A program made the translations under genes and the position numbers. Positions 49,943 through 59,001 of a DNA stretch of 64,000 nt are shown one piece after another. Numbering within the stretch: the first letter of the stretch is position 1; the number at the start of each line of letters is the position of its first letter. A model generated the notes under the pieces. It ran no database searches, was not told the DNA's origin, and was given only the letters and a program-made list of their open reading frames with translations. Origin of the DNA: JASHPR01 sp963844655 (lineage in GTDB: Bacteria > Actinomycetota > Actinomycetes > Streptosporangiales > Streptosporangiaceae); assembly GCA_963844655.1 (NCBI GenBank), contig CAWJPA010000002.1, positions 620,001 through 684,000 on the forward strand, written 5' to 3'.

Positions 49943-50924
49943 GATATTCCCTTCTAAGGGGGCGCGCTGCCTCGAGAATGCACGCGGTCGCGTGCTCAGG
50001 CGTCACCCGGTTCAGCACCATCGGCGCTGAGGTGCAAACGCCCTCCTGGCCCTGGGCGCAGCGCGGGTAGAAACTGCATCCGGGCAGCGCTTCCTCCAGC
50101 GTAGGCGGGCGGCCCGCGATCACGGGCAGCTCACGAACGCGCCTGGTCGCCGACGGCAGTGCCTCGATGAGGCGCGCGGTGTACGGGTGCGCCGGCCGGC
50201 CGAGGATCTCCGCGGTCGGGCCCGATTCGATGATCTCACCTCCGTACATGACGTAAACACGTGCGCATATCTCGGAGATGACGCCAAAGTCGTGCGAGAC
50301 GAGCAGAATAGCCAGCTCCCGGCGGCTGGCCACGTCCGCGAGCAGGCTGAGCATCTTCCCCTGGGTGCGCACGTCGAGCGAGCTGGTCGGCTCGTCGGCC
50401 AGTAGCAGCACGGGATCGGTGGCCAGGGCCATGGCCAGCACGACGCGCTGGCGCTGGCCGCCGGACAGCTGCGCCGGATAGGCGGACATGCAGCGGCCGA
50501 CGTCGGTCAGCCCCATCTGCCGCAGCATGTCGGCGCCGGCGTCGCGCGTCGCGCGGCGACGCCAGCCCGGGTCGAAGGCCTCCGTCACCTGGTCCCCGAC
50601 CCTGATCACCGGGTTGAGCGCGGCCAGCGGGTGCTGGAACACCATGGACAGGCCGCGCGGCCGGATCCGGTGCAGCGCGCTGGCCCGCAGCGCGGTGATG
50701 TCGCGGCCGTCGAGCACGATCGTGCCTTCGGTTTGCTCCATGCGCTCCGGGAGCAGTCCCGCGACCAGGCGGCAGAGCGTCGTCTTGCCGCAGCCCGACT
50801 CGCCGACCAGCCCGACAATCTCCCCGGGGCCGATATCCAGGCTGATCCCGCGCAGCACCGGGCGGCGGTGCGCGCGGCGCGCCGAGCGCACGGTGGCGCT
50901 GCGGACGGTGAGGGCGTCACTCAC
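49920..50924 (-). CDS. Oligopeptide-type ABC transporter ATP-binding protein 2
   Basis: 334 aa. Walker A GESGCGKTTL, Q-loop MVFQHPLAALNPV, signature LSGGQRQRVV, Walker B LLLADEPTSSLD and the switch His in VSHDFG are present. A C-terminal oligopeptide/dipeptide extension with a Cys cluster (CSFYPRCAQGQEGVC) is typical of OppD/DppD-like proteins. It powers import with its partner ATPase and two permeases. Fifth and last gene of a minus-strand operon. Its start overlaps the DppC-like gene by eight bases. The 3' end overlaps the CsoR operator. Confidence 0.93.
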   Translation of the reverse strand: MSDALTVRSATVRSARRAHRRPVLRGISLDIGPGEIVGLVGESGCGKTTLCRLVAGLLPERMEQTEGTIVLDGRDITALRASALHRIRPRGLSMVFQHPLAALNPVIRVGDQVTEAFDPGWRRRATRDAGADMLRQMGLTDVGRCMSAYPAQLSGGQRQRVVLAMALATDPVLLLADEPTSSLDVRTQGKMLSLLADVASRRELAILLVSHDFGVISEICARVYVMYGGEIIESGPTAEILGRPAHPYTARLIEALPSATRRVRELPVIAGRPPTLEEALPGCSFYPRCAQGQEGVCTSAPMVLNRVTPEHATACILEAARPLRREYPTIPPGV

Positions 50925-51729
50925 GCCAGTGCCCAGCCCGCATGATGTCAGCCAGCCCGTCCCCGATCAGCGCGAACGCCAGCCCCAGGTAAATGATGGC
51001 CAGCCCGGGGAACGCCGCAAGCCACCACTGCACGGTGACGAAGTCCTGGCCCTGCGCGATCATGGCGCCCCATTCCGGGGCCGGCGGCTGCACGCCGAGT
51101 CCCAGATAGGACACGGACGCGCCGAGCAGCACCGCGTAGACGAAGTCGGAGGTGGCGTACACCAGGACCTGGCCCGTCACGTTCGGCAGCACGTGCCGCA
51201 GCAGAATGCGGATCGTGGAGAAGTCGCTGAGCCGGGCCGACCGGATGAAGTTGGTGTCTTTGAGCACCAGGACCTCGGTGCGCACCAGCCGCGCGTAGAA
51301 GATCCAGCCCACCAGGCTGACCGCCAGGAACAGGCTGCTCAGCCCGGGTCCCCGCAACCCGACGAGGCAGATGATCAGGACCAGGAACGGGAATGCGAAC
51401 CCGATGTCGGAGATGCGCATGATCACGGTGTCGGCCCAGCCGCCGAACCAGCCGGCGACCAGGCCGACGAGCGTGCCCAGGGTCATAGCGACGCCGACCA
51501 GCACCGTGCCGATGAGCAGGTCGATCCGGCCGCCGTAGAGTGTCCGGGCCAGAATGTCCCGGCCGTACTGGTCGGTGCCGAACAGGTGTGCCGCACTCGG
51601 CGGGGCCAGCATGTCCTGACCCTGCTGCAGCGGGCCGTAGCGCGTGATCAGGGGCGCCGCCAGGCAGCAGACGACCAGCACCGCGAGCAGCAGGGCGCCG
51701 GCGGCCAGCCCGGCGTGCGAGCGGCTCAT
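50917..51729 (-). CDS. Oligopeptide-type ABC permease (DppC-like)
   Basis: 270 aa with about six membrane helices. LFGTDQYGRDILARTLYGGRIDLLIG is the DppC/OppC hallmark, and the EAA loop FIRSARLSDFSTIRILLRHVLPNVTGQVL contacts the ATPase. It pairs with the DppB-like permease to form the channel. Starts four bases inside the DppB-like stop (ATGA-type) so the operon is translationally coupled. No anomalies. Confidence 0.94.
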   Translation of the reverse strand: MSRSHAGLAAGALLLAVLVVCCLAAPLITRYGPLQQGQDMLAPPSAAHLFGTDQYGRDILARTLYGGRIDLLIGTVLVGVAMTLGTLVGLVAGWFGGWADTVIMRISDIGFAFPFLVLIICLVGLRGPGLSSLFLAVSLVGWIFYARLVRTEVLVLKDTNFIRSARLSDFSTIRILLRHVLPNVTGQVLVYATSDFVYAVLLGASVSYLGLGVQPPAPEWGAMIAQGQDFVTVQWWLAAFPGLAIIYLGLAFALIGDGLADIMRAGHWRE

Positions 51730-52694
51730 GACAGGGTCCTGGGGTCGAGCGCGACGTGGATGACCTCGACGGCCACGCTGATGCCGATAACCACCAGGCC
51801 GAAGACCAGCGCTATGCCCTGCACCACGACGAAGTCACGCTGCAGAATCGCCGCGACCAGCTGCTGGCCGATGCCGTTGACCGCGAACACGTTCTCTACC
51901 ACTACCGACGTGCCGAGCAGGTAGCTGAGGTTCAGGCCGATCAGCGTCGCCGCCGGGATCACGGCGATCCGCAGCACATGACGGCGCAGCAGCGCCGTGC
52001 GCCCGACGCCCTTCAGCCGGGCCGCGTCGACGAAGTCGGACCGCAGGATGTCGGACACCGACGCCCGCAGGCTGCGCACCAGTACGGACAGGAAGGTGAA
52101 GGCCAGCGTAAGGGCAGGCAAAAACAGGTGGGTCAGCAGCCCGGCCGGGCCGGTCCCGTCGCCGCCGGACGGGAACCAGCGCAGCCGCAGGCTCAGGAAC
52201 GCGATCAGCATGATGCCGATCCAGAAGCTGGGCAGGCCGAGCGTCACCACCACCGACCCACGGACCCCATGGTCAATCCAGGAGCCCTCGTGCTGCGCGG
52301 CGAGCACGGCCAGCGGCACACCGATCACGAGGGCGATGACCAGCGCGTACAGCAGCAGGGCCAGCGTGATCCAGATGTGGCTGCCGATGATCGAGGTCAC
52401 CGGGGTTCCGGTGAGGATCGAGACGCCCAGGTCACCCCGGACCAGGCCGCCGAGGTAGTGCGCGTACTGCACGGGAAGCGGCTGGGTGAGGCCAAGCTGC
52501 CGGTTTACCGCGGCGACCGCGGCCGGCGAGGCACGCATGCCGACGAGCGTCTGGATCGGCCCGCCCGGCAGCAGCCGGAGCATGAAGAACGTGACCAGGG
52601 TGACGCCGAACAGCACCGGCACGAGCTGCCGGCCCCGGTGGACCAGGACGTGCCCGATCCTGGGACCGAGGCGGGAGCCTGCCGTGACCGTCAC
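51726..52694 (-). CDS. Oligopeptide-type ABC permease (DppB-like)
   Basis: 322 aa. RRGRQLVPVLFGVTLVTFFMLRLLPGGP-type N-terminus (HRGRQLVPVLFGVTLVTFF) and the EAA loop DFVDAARLKGVGRTALLRRHVLRIAVIP identify DppB/OppB. About six helices. GTG 52694 overlaps the upstream ATPase stop (GTGA), which fixes the start; a longer in-frame reading would lie inside that gene. It forms the channel with the DppC-like permease. Confidence 0.94.
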   Translation of the reverse strand: MTVTAGSRLGPRIGHVLVHRGRQLVPVLFGVTLVTFFMLRLLPGGPIQTLVGMRASPAAVAAVNRQLGLTQPLPVQYAHYLGGLVRGDLGVSILTGTPVTSIIGSHIWITLALLLYALVIALVIGVPLAVLAAQHEGSWIDHGVRGSVVVTLGLPSFWIGIMLIAFLSLRLRWFPSGGDGTGPAGLLTHLFLPALTLAFTFLSVLVRSLRASVSDILRSDFVDAARLKGVGRTALLRRHVLRIAVIPAATLIGLNLSYLLGTSVVVENVFAVNGIGQQLVAAILQRDFVVVQGIALVFGLVVIGISVAVEVIHVALDPRTLS

Positions 52695-53470
52695 GCCCAG
52701 GCGCCCTTTTCCAGCCGCGGTAGCGCATTGATCAGCGAGGCGGTGTAGGCGTGCCGCGGCCTGGCCAGCACGTCGGCGGTCGGCCCCGTCTCGACGATCT
52801 CGCCGTCGCACATGACCGCCACGCGCTCGCAGGACTGGTTCACGACCGCGAGGTCGTGCGTGATCAGCAGAATCGCGCAGCCGGTCCGCTCGCGGAGCTG
52901 GGCGAGGAGGTTGAGCACCTGGGCCTGGACCGACGCGTCCAGCGCCGAGACAATCTCGTCCGCCACCAGGACACGGGGCTCGAACGCCAGGGCCCGGGCG
53001 ATCGCGACCCGCTGGCACATGCCGCCAGAGAGCTCCCTGGGCCGGAGTGGCTTGACGCTGGCGTCCAGGCCCATCTGGGCCAGCAGGTCCGAGCAGCGGC
53101 CGGCGACCTCCGATCGCGGCACCATCCGGTGCACCCGCAGCACCTCCGTGATCAGTGAGCCGACGCTGCGCCTGGGGTTCAGCGCCTCCTGCGGATCCTG
53201 ATAGACGGCCTGCACGCCACGTACCCGGGGGAAGGCGGGGCGCTGGCGGGCGCTGCTGGCCAGCGTGCCCTCGTAGCGGATCTCGCCCGCCGTGAGCGGC
53301 ATCAGGCCGGCGATGCAGTTCCCGAGCGTGGTCTTGCCCGAGCCGCTCTCCCCCACCAGGCCCACGCTCTCACCGCTGTGCAGGCCGAGCGTGACCCCGC
53401 GCACGGTCATCCGCGACGGGACGTAACGCGCGGATACCTCCCGGAGCTCCAGCAGCGGTGGACCGGTCAT
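52691..53470 (-). CDS. Oligopeptide-type ABC transporter ATP-binding protein 1
   Basis: About 259 aa. Walker A GESGSGKTTL, Q-loop AVYQDPQEALNP, signature LSGGMCQRVAIARAL, Walker B VLVADEIVSALD and switch His ITHD are present. It lacks the long C-terminal Cys extension of its partner, as expected for OppF/DppF-like members. ATG 53470 (MTGPP) has GGAG eight bases ahead; ATG 53500 is an alternative ten residues longer. Second gene of the operon, directly after the binding protein. Confidence 0.93.
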   Translation of the reverse strand: MTGPPLLELREVSARYVPSRMTVRGVTLGLHSGESVGLVGESGSGKTTLGNCIAGLMPLTAGEIRYEGTLASSARQRPAFPRVRGVQAVYQDPQEALNPRRSVGSLITEVLRVHRMVPRSEVAGRCSDLLAQMGLDASVKPLRPRELSGGMCQRVAIARALAFEPRVLVADEIVSALDASVQAQVLNLLAQLRERTGCAILLITHDLAVVNQSCERVAVMCDGEIVETGPTADVLARPRHAYTASLINALPRLEKGAWA

Positions 53471-53512
53471 GCTGGCTCCGATATCTGAACGAGGCGTCAT
53501 CCGGACCAGGCG

Positions 53513-55078
53513 TTATCCGGACAAGCCCATCTTCGCCCAGTTGTAGAACCCGTAGGCATTGACGTTGAACCCGACGACCTGGCTGGACAGCAGGTGGATC
53601 AGCTTCGGGTAGTACAGCGGGATCAGGCTCATCTGCTGGGCGAACTGCGTCTGCACCTGGTTATACAGGTTCTGCGCCTGACTGCGGCTGGTGGCCGTCA
53701 CGGCCTGGCGGGTCAGCCTGACCAGCGCCGGGTCGCGCAGCCCGGTGAAGTACGCGTTGCAGCAGTAGGCGGGGTCGATGGAAAACAGGGGCTGGACGCT
53801 CGGGTCGGCGCTGATGTCACCCCAGAACGTGGTGTTCATCGTGTACTTCATGCCGATGATGTCGTTGTCGACCGAGGCGCTGTCCTTGCGGATCGGGCTC
53901 AGGTTGATGCCGATCCTGGCCAGATCGGCCTGGGCCACGGTGAGGATCGCGTCCTGGGCCGCGCCCGTGGAGACCTCGAACGGGACCGTGACCGGCGTCC
54001 TGACGCCGGACTGCTTCATCAGCTGCTTCGCGCGCGCCAGGTCGTACGGGTAGAGGTCGAGGCTGGTGTTCTGGAACGTGTCCTTGGCCGGGCCGACCAG
54101 GAACGTGGTGGCCGGGACCGCGTAACCGAACAGCCCCGACTTGATGATGTCCGGCCGGTTGAGCGCGAGCGAGACGGCCTGGCGCACCTTCTGGCTGGTG
54201 AATGGGGCCCGGCTCAGGTTCAGGCAGATGATCTCGACGATCGAGCTGGTCACCATGCTGACCCGGACCGAGGAGTTGCGCCGGAACGACGGGACTTCGT
54301 TCGGTGGCGGCGAGAGCGCGACGTCCGCCTGGCCGCCGAGCACGGCGGTGGCCCGGGCGGAATCGTCCGTGACAATCTGGAAAGTGATCTTGGCGAGCTT
54401 CGGCGCGGCGGCCCCGTCCCAGTAATGGGGGTTGCGCGCGACCACATAGGTGGTATTTGGCACCTCGGACACGAGCCTGAATGGCCCGGTCCCCACCGGA
54501 TGGCGGGTAAAGAAAGAAGCGGCAGTTTTGTCGGTAAAAGCGCGCTGTGGGTAGATAGCGGCGGTCGGGCTGGCCAGGTCGGCCAGGAGGTTAGGCCACG
54601 GGTGCTTGAGCTTGATCACCACCGTGTTCACCGCCGGCGCCGTGATGGCCGAGATGTAGCCGTTCAGGAAATTGAGCAGCGAGATGGACGGCTGGATATT
54701 CCGCTTCAGCGAGTACACGACGTCCGCGGCGGTGAGCGGTTGCCCGTCGGAGAACTTCACGCCGGGCCGGATGCGGAACGTATACACCAGCCGGTCGGCG
54801 GAGATGCCGTAGCTCGCGGCCAGCATCGGGGCGTAGCCAGGTCCCGGGCTGTTCGGCTGGACCAGGTACTGGAACCAGGCGTTCCACATCTGCATCGACG
54901 TGGCATTGTCCCCGCTCGTCGACGGATCCAGGTCCAGCGGCGCCGTGGCGAAATCGAAGACGAGGTTGCCGCCGGGCCGGGAGGGGCTCGGGGATTGCGG
55001 CTGGCCGCCCGATGAGCAGCCGGCCACGAGGACAAGCAGGCAGGCTGCGATGGCGGTCAGGACGCGGGAACGGTGCAA
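53513..55078 (-). CDS. Substrate-binding lipoprotein, SBP family 5 (peptide/nickel type)
   Basis: 521 aa. The signal sequence (MHRSRVLTAIAACLLVLVAGC) ends in a lipobox, so it is membrane-anchored. SBP_bac_5 blocks are visible: GPGYAPMLAASYGISADRLVYTFRIRPGVKFSDGQPLTAADVVYSLKR near residue 95 and VGTGPFRLVSE. It captures a peptide-like or other nitrogenous ligand outside the membrane and hands it to the DppBC channel. It starts with TTG 55078, backed by GGGAGG six bases upstream. First gene of the ABC operon; promoter in the divergent gap. Confidence 0.94.
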   Translation of the reverse strand: MHRSRVLTAIAACLLVLVAGCSSGGQPQSPSPSRPGGNLVFDFATAPLDLDPSTSGDNATSMQMWNAWFQYLVQPNSPGPGYAPMLAASYGISADRLVYTFRIRPGVKFSDGQPLTAADVVYSLKRNIQPSISLLNFLNGYISAITAPAVNTVVIKLKHPWPNLLADLASPTAAIYPQRAFTDKTAASFFTRHPVGTGPFRLVSEVPNTTYVVARNPHYWDGAAAPKLAKITFQIVTDDSARATAVLGGQADVALSPPPNEVPSFRRNSSVRVSMVTSSIVEIICLNLSRAPFTSQKVRQAVSLALNRPDIIKSGLFGYAVPATTFLVGPAKDTFQNTSLDLYPYDLARAKQLMKQSGVRTPVTVPFEVSTGAAQDAILTVAQADLARIGINLSPIRKDSASVDNDIIGMKYTMNTTFWGDISADPSVQPLFSIDPAYCCNAYFTGLRDPALVRLTRQAVTATSRSQAQNLYNQVQTQFAQQMSLIPLYYPKLIHLLSSQVVGFNVNAYGFYNWAKMGLSG

Positions 55079-55385
55079 CGTGGCCTCCCGTAGGGACTGC
55101 GATGACGCGCCGCACGGTGAGTGCCGACGGTATAGGCGCGTTCACCGTCCGGCGAGCCTTAAGCCTTGCGTTGCGGGCAGTATGAGCCACGGAACTGATT
55201 TCCGCATTTCTTTTAAGTTGTTGCAGCGAGAACTTATAGTGGGCGGCACGGGGTGTCAAGGTCGCCCGGCGCTGTTCGCCACAGGATTGGGTGTGCCGCA
55301 CCCGCGGTCACCCGGCAGAGGAATGTTGGCCCTGCTCCGAGCTATGTGGTTGCATTACACTTCCTGCGGAAGGACAGGTCCATAT
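55079..55385. promoter_or_regulatory. Divergent promoter region, ABC operon and GntR gene
   Basis: 307 bp without a gene. On the minus strand TTGACA (55254-55259) and TATAAG (55233-55238), 15 bp apart, form a promoter toward the ABC operon. Overlapping its -10 and start is a perfect inverted repeat TAAGTT-N11-AACTTA (55214-55236), a good candidate GntR operator. A GAAGGA ribosome site precedes the GntR ATG. Confidence 0.6.
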
Positions 55386-56126
55386 ATGAGCGCGACCGAC
55401 GAAGCGGCAGGTAATGCCGCCGATCAGCAGGCGCGGCGGCAGCCTCTCGTCCACGAGTACGTGGCCGAGCAGTTGCGCCGCGAGATCGCGCTAGGCCTGT
55501 TCGCCCCCAGGAAATCACTGCCGCCGGAGCGCGAGCTCGCGGCCGTGTTCGGCGTCGGCATCATGACCGTGCACCGGGCCATCCGGTTGCTGGAGTCCGA
55601 GGTCCTCGTCACCAGCAGGCGCGGCCGCGGCGGGGGGACCTTCGTGGTGGGCGACAACCGCGACGACGGGGCCACCAAGCAGCTCCAGGAACGGGTCCGC
55701 CAGGAGCGGAAGGCGATCGAGGAAGCGCTCGACTGCCGGATGGAACTCGAGCCGAGGATCGTGGCGCGCGCCGCCCGGCATCGGTCAGCGGCCGACCTCG
55801 CGGCGCTGCGCCAGCTGCTCGACGACGCGGCGGGCACCGACGACGACGTCGAGTTCACCAAGCTCGACGCCCGGTTTCACCTCAAGCTCGCGCAGTCGGC
55901 CAAGAACCGCTTCCTGACCGACGCGCTGGAGCAGGTCCGCGGCCAGCTGTACGTGATCATGCTGCTGCTGCCCGATACCCCGATGTGGCAGCAGCGGAGC
56001 CTCACCGAGCACCAGCGCATCTTCATCGCGGTGCAGCAGGGCGACGCCGAGAAGGCGAGTCAGGCGGTCGCCCGCCATGTCCGGCACACCCTGGCCAGCG
56101 CCCGGGCCCTGCTGCATTCGCTCTGA
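55386..56126 (+). CDS. GntR-family regulator, FadR/FCD subgroup
   Basis: 246 aa. An N-terminal winged HTH (about 20-90; KSLPPERELAAVFGVGIMTVHRAIRLLESEVLVTSRRGRGGGTFV) is followed by an all-helical FCD ligand domain. The FCD metal-binding Asp-His pair (LDARFHLKL), His (LTEHQRI) and His (ARHVRHTL) are present. It senses an organic acid or amino-acid-like effector and most likely represses the divergent ABC operon and the SDR-GS-deacetylase genes that follow. ATG 55386; a longer in-frame extension upstream is ruled out by the divergent promoter. Confidence 0.93.
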   Translation: MSATDEAAGNAADQQARRQPLVHEYVAEQLRREIALGLFAPRKSLPPERELAAVFGVGIMTVHRAIRLLESEVLVTSRRGRGGGTFVVGDNRDDGATKQLQERVRQERKAIEEALDCRMELEPRIVARAARHRSAADLAALRQLLDDAAGTDDDVEFTKLDARFHLKLAQSAKNRFLTDALEQVRGQLYVIMLLLPDTPMWQQRSLTEHQRIFIAVQQGDAEKASQAVARHVRHTLASARALLHSL

Positions 56127-56148
56127 CGGGCAATGCTCACCGACCGCC

Positions 56149-56868
56149 GTGACCAGTATTGACCTCAGCGGCCGAACAGCGGTCGTGACCGGGGCCGCGG
56201 GCGCCATCGGGGCCGCCGTGGCCCATCGCTTCGCCGCCGCCGGGGCGCATGTGATCGGTCTCGACGTCCGCGCGGGCGAGGGTGCCACCGGCTGCGATGT
56301 CACCGACGAGGCATCCGTCGGCCAGGCCCTGGCCGGGACCGAGCCGACCGACCTCGTGCACTGCGCGGGTGTGCTGTCGGTCGGCGAGGTGCTCGCGACC
56401 CCGGCCGACGAGATCCGCCAGGTGCTGGACGTCAATCTGATGAGCTGCTTCGTCGTGGCGCAGGCCGTGGGCAGACGGCTCGGGTCCGGGGCGACCATGA
56501 CGTTCATCGGCTCCCAGGCCGGGGTGCACGGCGCGCCGGGCTGGGCCGCCTACTGCGCCGCCAAGGCCGGGGTGAGCCGGCTGGTGGAGGCGCTGGCTAA
56601 GGAGCTCGGCCCGGCCGGGATCCGGGTCAACGCGGTATGCCCGGGCACCGTGGACAGCCCGATGACCTACCGCGCGGCAAGCCTGCTCGCGGCCCGCGAA
56701 AGTGCCGAACCGGCCGGGATCAGCCGGCGGTACGCCCAGCAGAACCCGCTGCGGCGGATGGCCAGCCCGGACGAGATCGCCGGGGTCTGCCTGTTCCTCT
56801 GCTCGCCGCTGGCCAGCTACATCAACGGCGCGTCGATCATGGTGGACGGAGGTGACCGGCCGGGATGA
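56149..56868 (+). CDS. Short-chain dehydrogenase/reductase
   Basis: 239 aa. Rossmann motif VVTGAAGAIGAAVAHRFAAAGAHVIGLDV, the NAG-like CAGVLS, catalytic Ser (IGSQAG) and YxxxK (YCAAKAG), and PGTVDSPM are all present, so it is a classical NAD(P)H SDR. The C-terminus INGASIMVDGGDRPG is typical. It likely reduces or oxidises an intermediate of the imported substrate. GTG 56149; starts 22 bases after gntR and its stop overlaps the GS-like gene by four bases. Confidence 0.94.
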   Translation: MTSIDLSGRTAVVTGAAGAIGAAVAHRFAAAGAHVIGLDVRAGEGATGCDVTDEASVGQALAGTEPTDLVHCAGVLSVGEVLATPADEIRQVLDVNLMSCFVVAQAVGRRLGSGATMTFIGSQAGVHGAPGWAAYCAAKAGVSRLVEALAKELGPAGIRVNAVCPGTVDSPMTYRAASLLAARESAEPAGISRRYAQQNPLRRMASPDEIAGVCLFLCSPLASYINGASIMVDGGDRPG

Positions 56869-58178
56869 CCGGCGCCTGGGCGGATCTCGAGTCCGTGAGC
56901 GTATGCGTTCCAGATCATTATGGAAGGCTGGCGGGCAAGCGGATCGCCGCCGGCCGGCTGGAGGACATCCTGGTCTCCGGGCTGGACATGCCCGACTTTC
57001 ATCTGATCACCGGCCCGGACATCCAGCCGTCGGACGGGCTGACCGCCACCGGTGCGCACACCGGCTTCCCCAACGACGTGCTGTGGCCGGACATGCAGAC
57101 GTTCCGGCGGCTGCCGTGGGACACCACCAGCGGGATCGTCCTGGCGGAGGCGCGCCGCCGGGACGGATCGGTGGCGGCCGAGGCACCGCGGGCGATCCTG
57201 CGGCAGCAGGTGGAGCGGCTAGCCCGCTCCGGCCTGGCCGCGTGGGTCGCCCCCGAGGTGGAGTTCTACGTGTACCGGGACTCCTACCGCAAGTCGTTCC
57301 GGAAGGGCTACCGCGGCCTGCGTCCCCTCTATCACCGCATCGGCGATAACGACGTGCTGGTCACCGGCGTACTCGACCAGTACCTGCGGCCGCTGCGGCT
57401 GGCCATGGCCGAGCTTGGCCTGCCGGCCGAGACCACGCAGGGCGAGGGCGGCGCGGGCCAGGCGGAAATCAACTTCCCGGCCTGCGCGCCGGTCCCGGCC
57501 GCGGACGGCCATGCCCTGTTCAAGCACGCGGCGAAGGTCATCGCGCATCAGCAGTCCCGCGCGGTGACGTTCATGGCCCTGCCGGACCAGGCTCAGGCCA
57601 GCTCCGGGTGCCATCTGAACGTCTCCCTGCGGGAGACCGGGGGCCGGCCGTGCACGGCCGGGGCGGCGGGGACCGGGCTGAGCGAGACCGCCCGCCGGTT
57701 CCTGGCCGGGGTGCTCGCGTACTCGCCCGAGCTCACCCTGCTGCACGCCCCGCTGCCGAACTCCTACCGCAGGCTCCAGCCCGGCGGATGGGCACCGTCC
57801 GCCGCCACCTGGGACTACGACAACCGGACGGCCATGGTGCGAGTGGCCGGGCGCGGGCCCTCGTTCCGGATGGAGTTCCGGCTGCCCGGGGCGGACGCCA
57901 ATCCGTACCTGGCTATCGCCGCGCTGCTGGCCGCGGGCATCGCCGGGCTGGAGGAGGACGGTATCGAGCTGCCCGCGCCCGCGGCCGAGCCAGCGGCGCC
58001 GGGCCTGCCGATGGACCTCACCGAGGCTATCCAGCGGTTCGAGGAATCGAAGCTCGCCAGCCACGCGTTCGGGGACAACATCCGGGATCACGTGGCTGGC
58101 ATGGCACGTCATCAGCTCCGGCTCGCCCGCCATGCCGTGACCGACTGGGAGCTTGAACATGGCTTTGAAACCGCCTGA
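56865..58178 (+). CDS. Glutamine synthetase-family ligase (gamma-glutamyl-amine type)
   Basis: 437 aa. The catalytic GS domain is clear: EVEFYVYRDS (metal Glu), QGEGGAGQAEIN, SSGCHLNVSL (metal His) and RMEFRLPGADANPYLA (substrate Arg). The N-terminal beta-grasp (about 1-100) is shorter and divergent. Such proteins are more like PuuA/GlnA3-type gamma-glutamyl-polyamine or -amine ligases than assimilatory glutamine synthetases. In this locus it may glutamylate an amine released from the imported compound. It overlaps both neighbours, so is part of the operon. Confidence 0.92.
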   Translation: MTGAWADLESVSVCVPDHYGRLAGKRIAAGRLEDILVSGLDMPDFHLITGPDIQPSDGLTATGAHTGFPNDVLWPDMQTFRRLPWDTTSGIVLAEARRRDGSVAAEAPRAILRQQVERLARSGLAAWVAPEVEFYVYRDSYRKSFRKGYRGLRPLYHRIGDNDVLVTGVLDQYLRPLRLAMAELGLPAETTQGEGGAGQAEINFPACAPVPAADGHALFKHAAKVIAHQQSRAVTFMALPDQAQASSGCHLNVSLRETGGRPCTAGAAGTGLSETARRFLAGVLAYSPELTLLHAPLPNSYRRLQPGGWAPSAATWDYDNRTAMVRVAGRGPSFRMEFRLPGADANPYLAIAALLAAGIAGLEEDGIELPAPAAEPAAPGLPMDLTEAIQRFEESKLASHAFGDNIRDHVAGMARHQLRLARHAVTDWELEHGFETA

Positions 58179-59001
58179 GAACCTGGCCCGGCTCCGGGCC
58201 TGGCCCGGCGACGCCGACGTCGCCGTCGCGCTCACCTTCGACGTCGACGCCGAGTCGGCCTGGCTGGGCGAGGGACCCGAGTACGAGCGGCGGCTGACGA
58301 CCCTGTCGCAGGCGGGCTACGGCCCGGTGCGCGGGCTAGGCCGGATCTTCGACCTGCTGGACGCCCACGGCATCAAGTCGACCTTCTACGTCCCCGGCCA
58401 TACCGCCGATCACTACCCCGGCTCGGTGTCCGAGATCCTCGAGCGCGGGCACGAGGTCGGCCACCACGGCTACCTGCACCGGGGCACCGACGGGCTCGAC
58501 GCCGCCAGCCAGCGGGCCGAGCTCGAGCAGGGCCTTGAGGCCCTGGCCCGGCTGGGCGTGCGGCCGCACGGATACCGGTCCCCGTCCTGGGAGCTCACGC
58601 CGGAGACGCTCGCCTTCCTCGGCGAGATGGGCTTCTCCTACGAGAGCAGCATGATGCGCGACGACCGGCCGTACTGGGTCGACGCGGGCGGGCGGCCGCT
58701 GCTTGAACTGCCCGGGCACTGGAGCCTCGACGACTGGCCGTTCCTCGGCTATACGGCCTATCACGGCGGCCTGCTGACCGACCCGCAGGCCATCGAGCGT
58801 ATCTGGCTCGAGGAGTTCGCATCGGCCCGGGAGGAGGACGGCCGGCTGGTGACCTACACCATGCATCCCGAGGTCATCGGCCGCGGTTACTGCCTGCGCA
58901 TGCTCGAGCGGATCATCGTGGCCATGCGCCAGCAGGGTCGGCCCTGGTTCACCACGCACGCCGAGATCGCCGCCCTGGCCGAGCCCGCCGGGTCCGGCTA
59001 G
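58159..59001 (+). CDS. Polysaccharide-deacetylase-fold hydrolase (PuuE/cyclic-imidase-like)
   Basis: 280 aa. NodB-fold motifs: FDVDAES (metal Asp pair), EVGHHGYLHRG (His ligands), GYRSPSWELT (Arg) and a late MHPEVIGRG. This subgroup includes PgdA of Helicobacter and cyclic-imide hydrolases/PuuE-type enzymes, which act on small N-acyl or cyclic amide compounds rather than chitin. No signal peptide, so cytoplasmic. ATG 58159 with a GGGAG site overlaps the GS-like stop. It may hydrolyse an amide or imide bond of the imported substrate, releasing the amine for the GS-like ligase. Confidence 0.88.
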   Translation: MALKPPENLARLRAWPGDADVAVALTFDVDAESAWLGEGPEYERRLTTLSQAGYGPVRGLGRIFDLLDAHGIKSTFYVPGHTADHYPGSVSEILERGHEVGHHGYLHRGTDGLDAASQRAELEQGLEALARLGVRPHGYRSPSWELTPETLAFLGEMGFSYESSMMRDDRPYWVDAGGRPLLELPGHWSLDDWPFLGYTAYHGGLLTDPQAIERIWLEEFASAREEDGRLVTYTMHPEVIGRGYCLRMLERIIVAMRQQGRPWFTTHAEIAALAEPAGSG

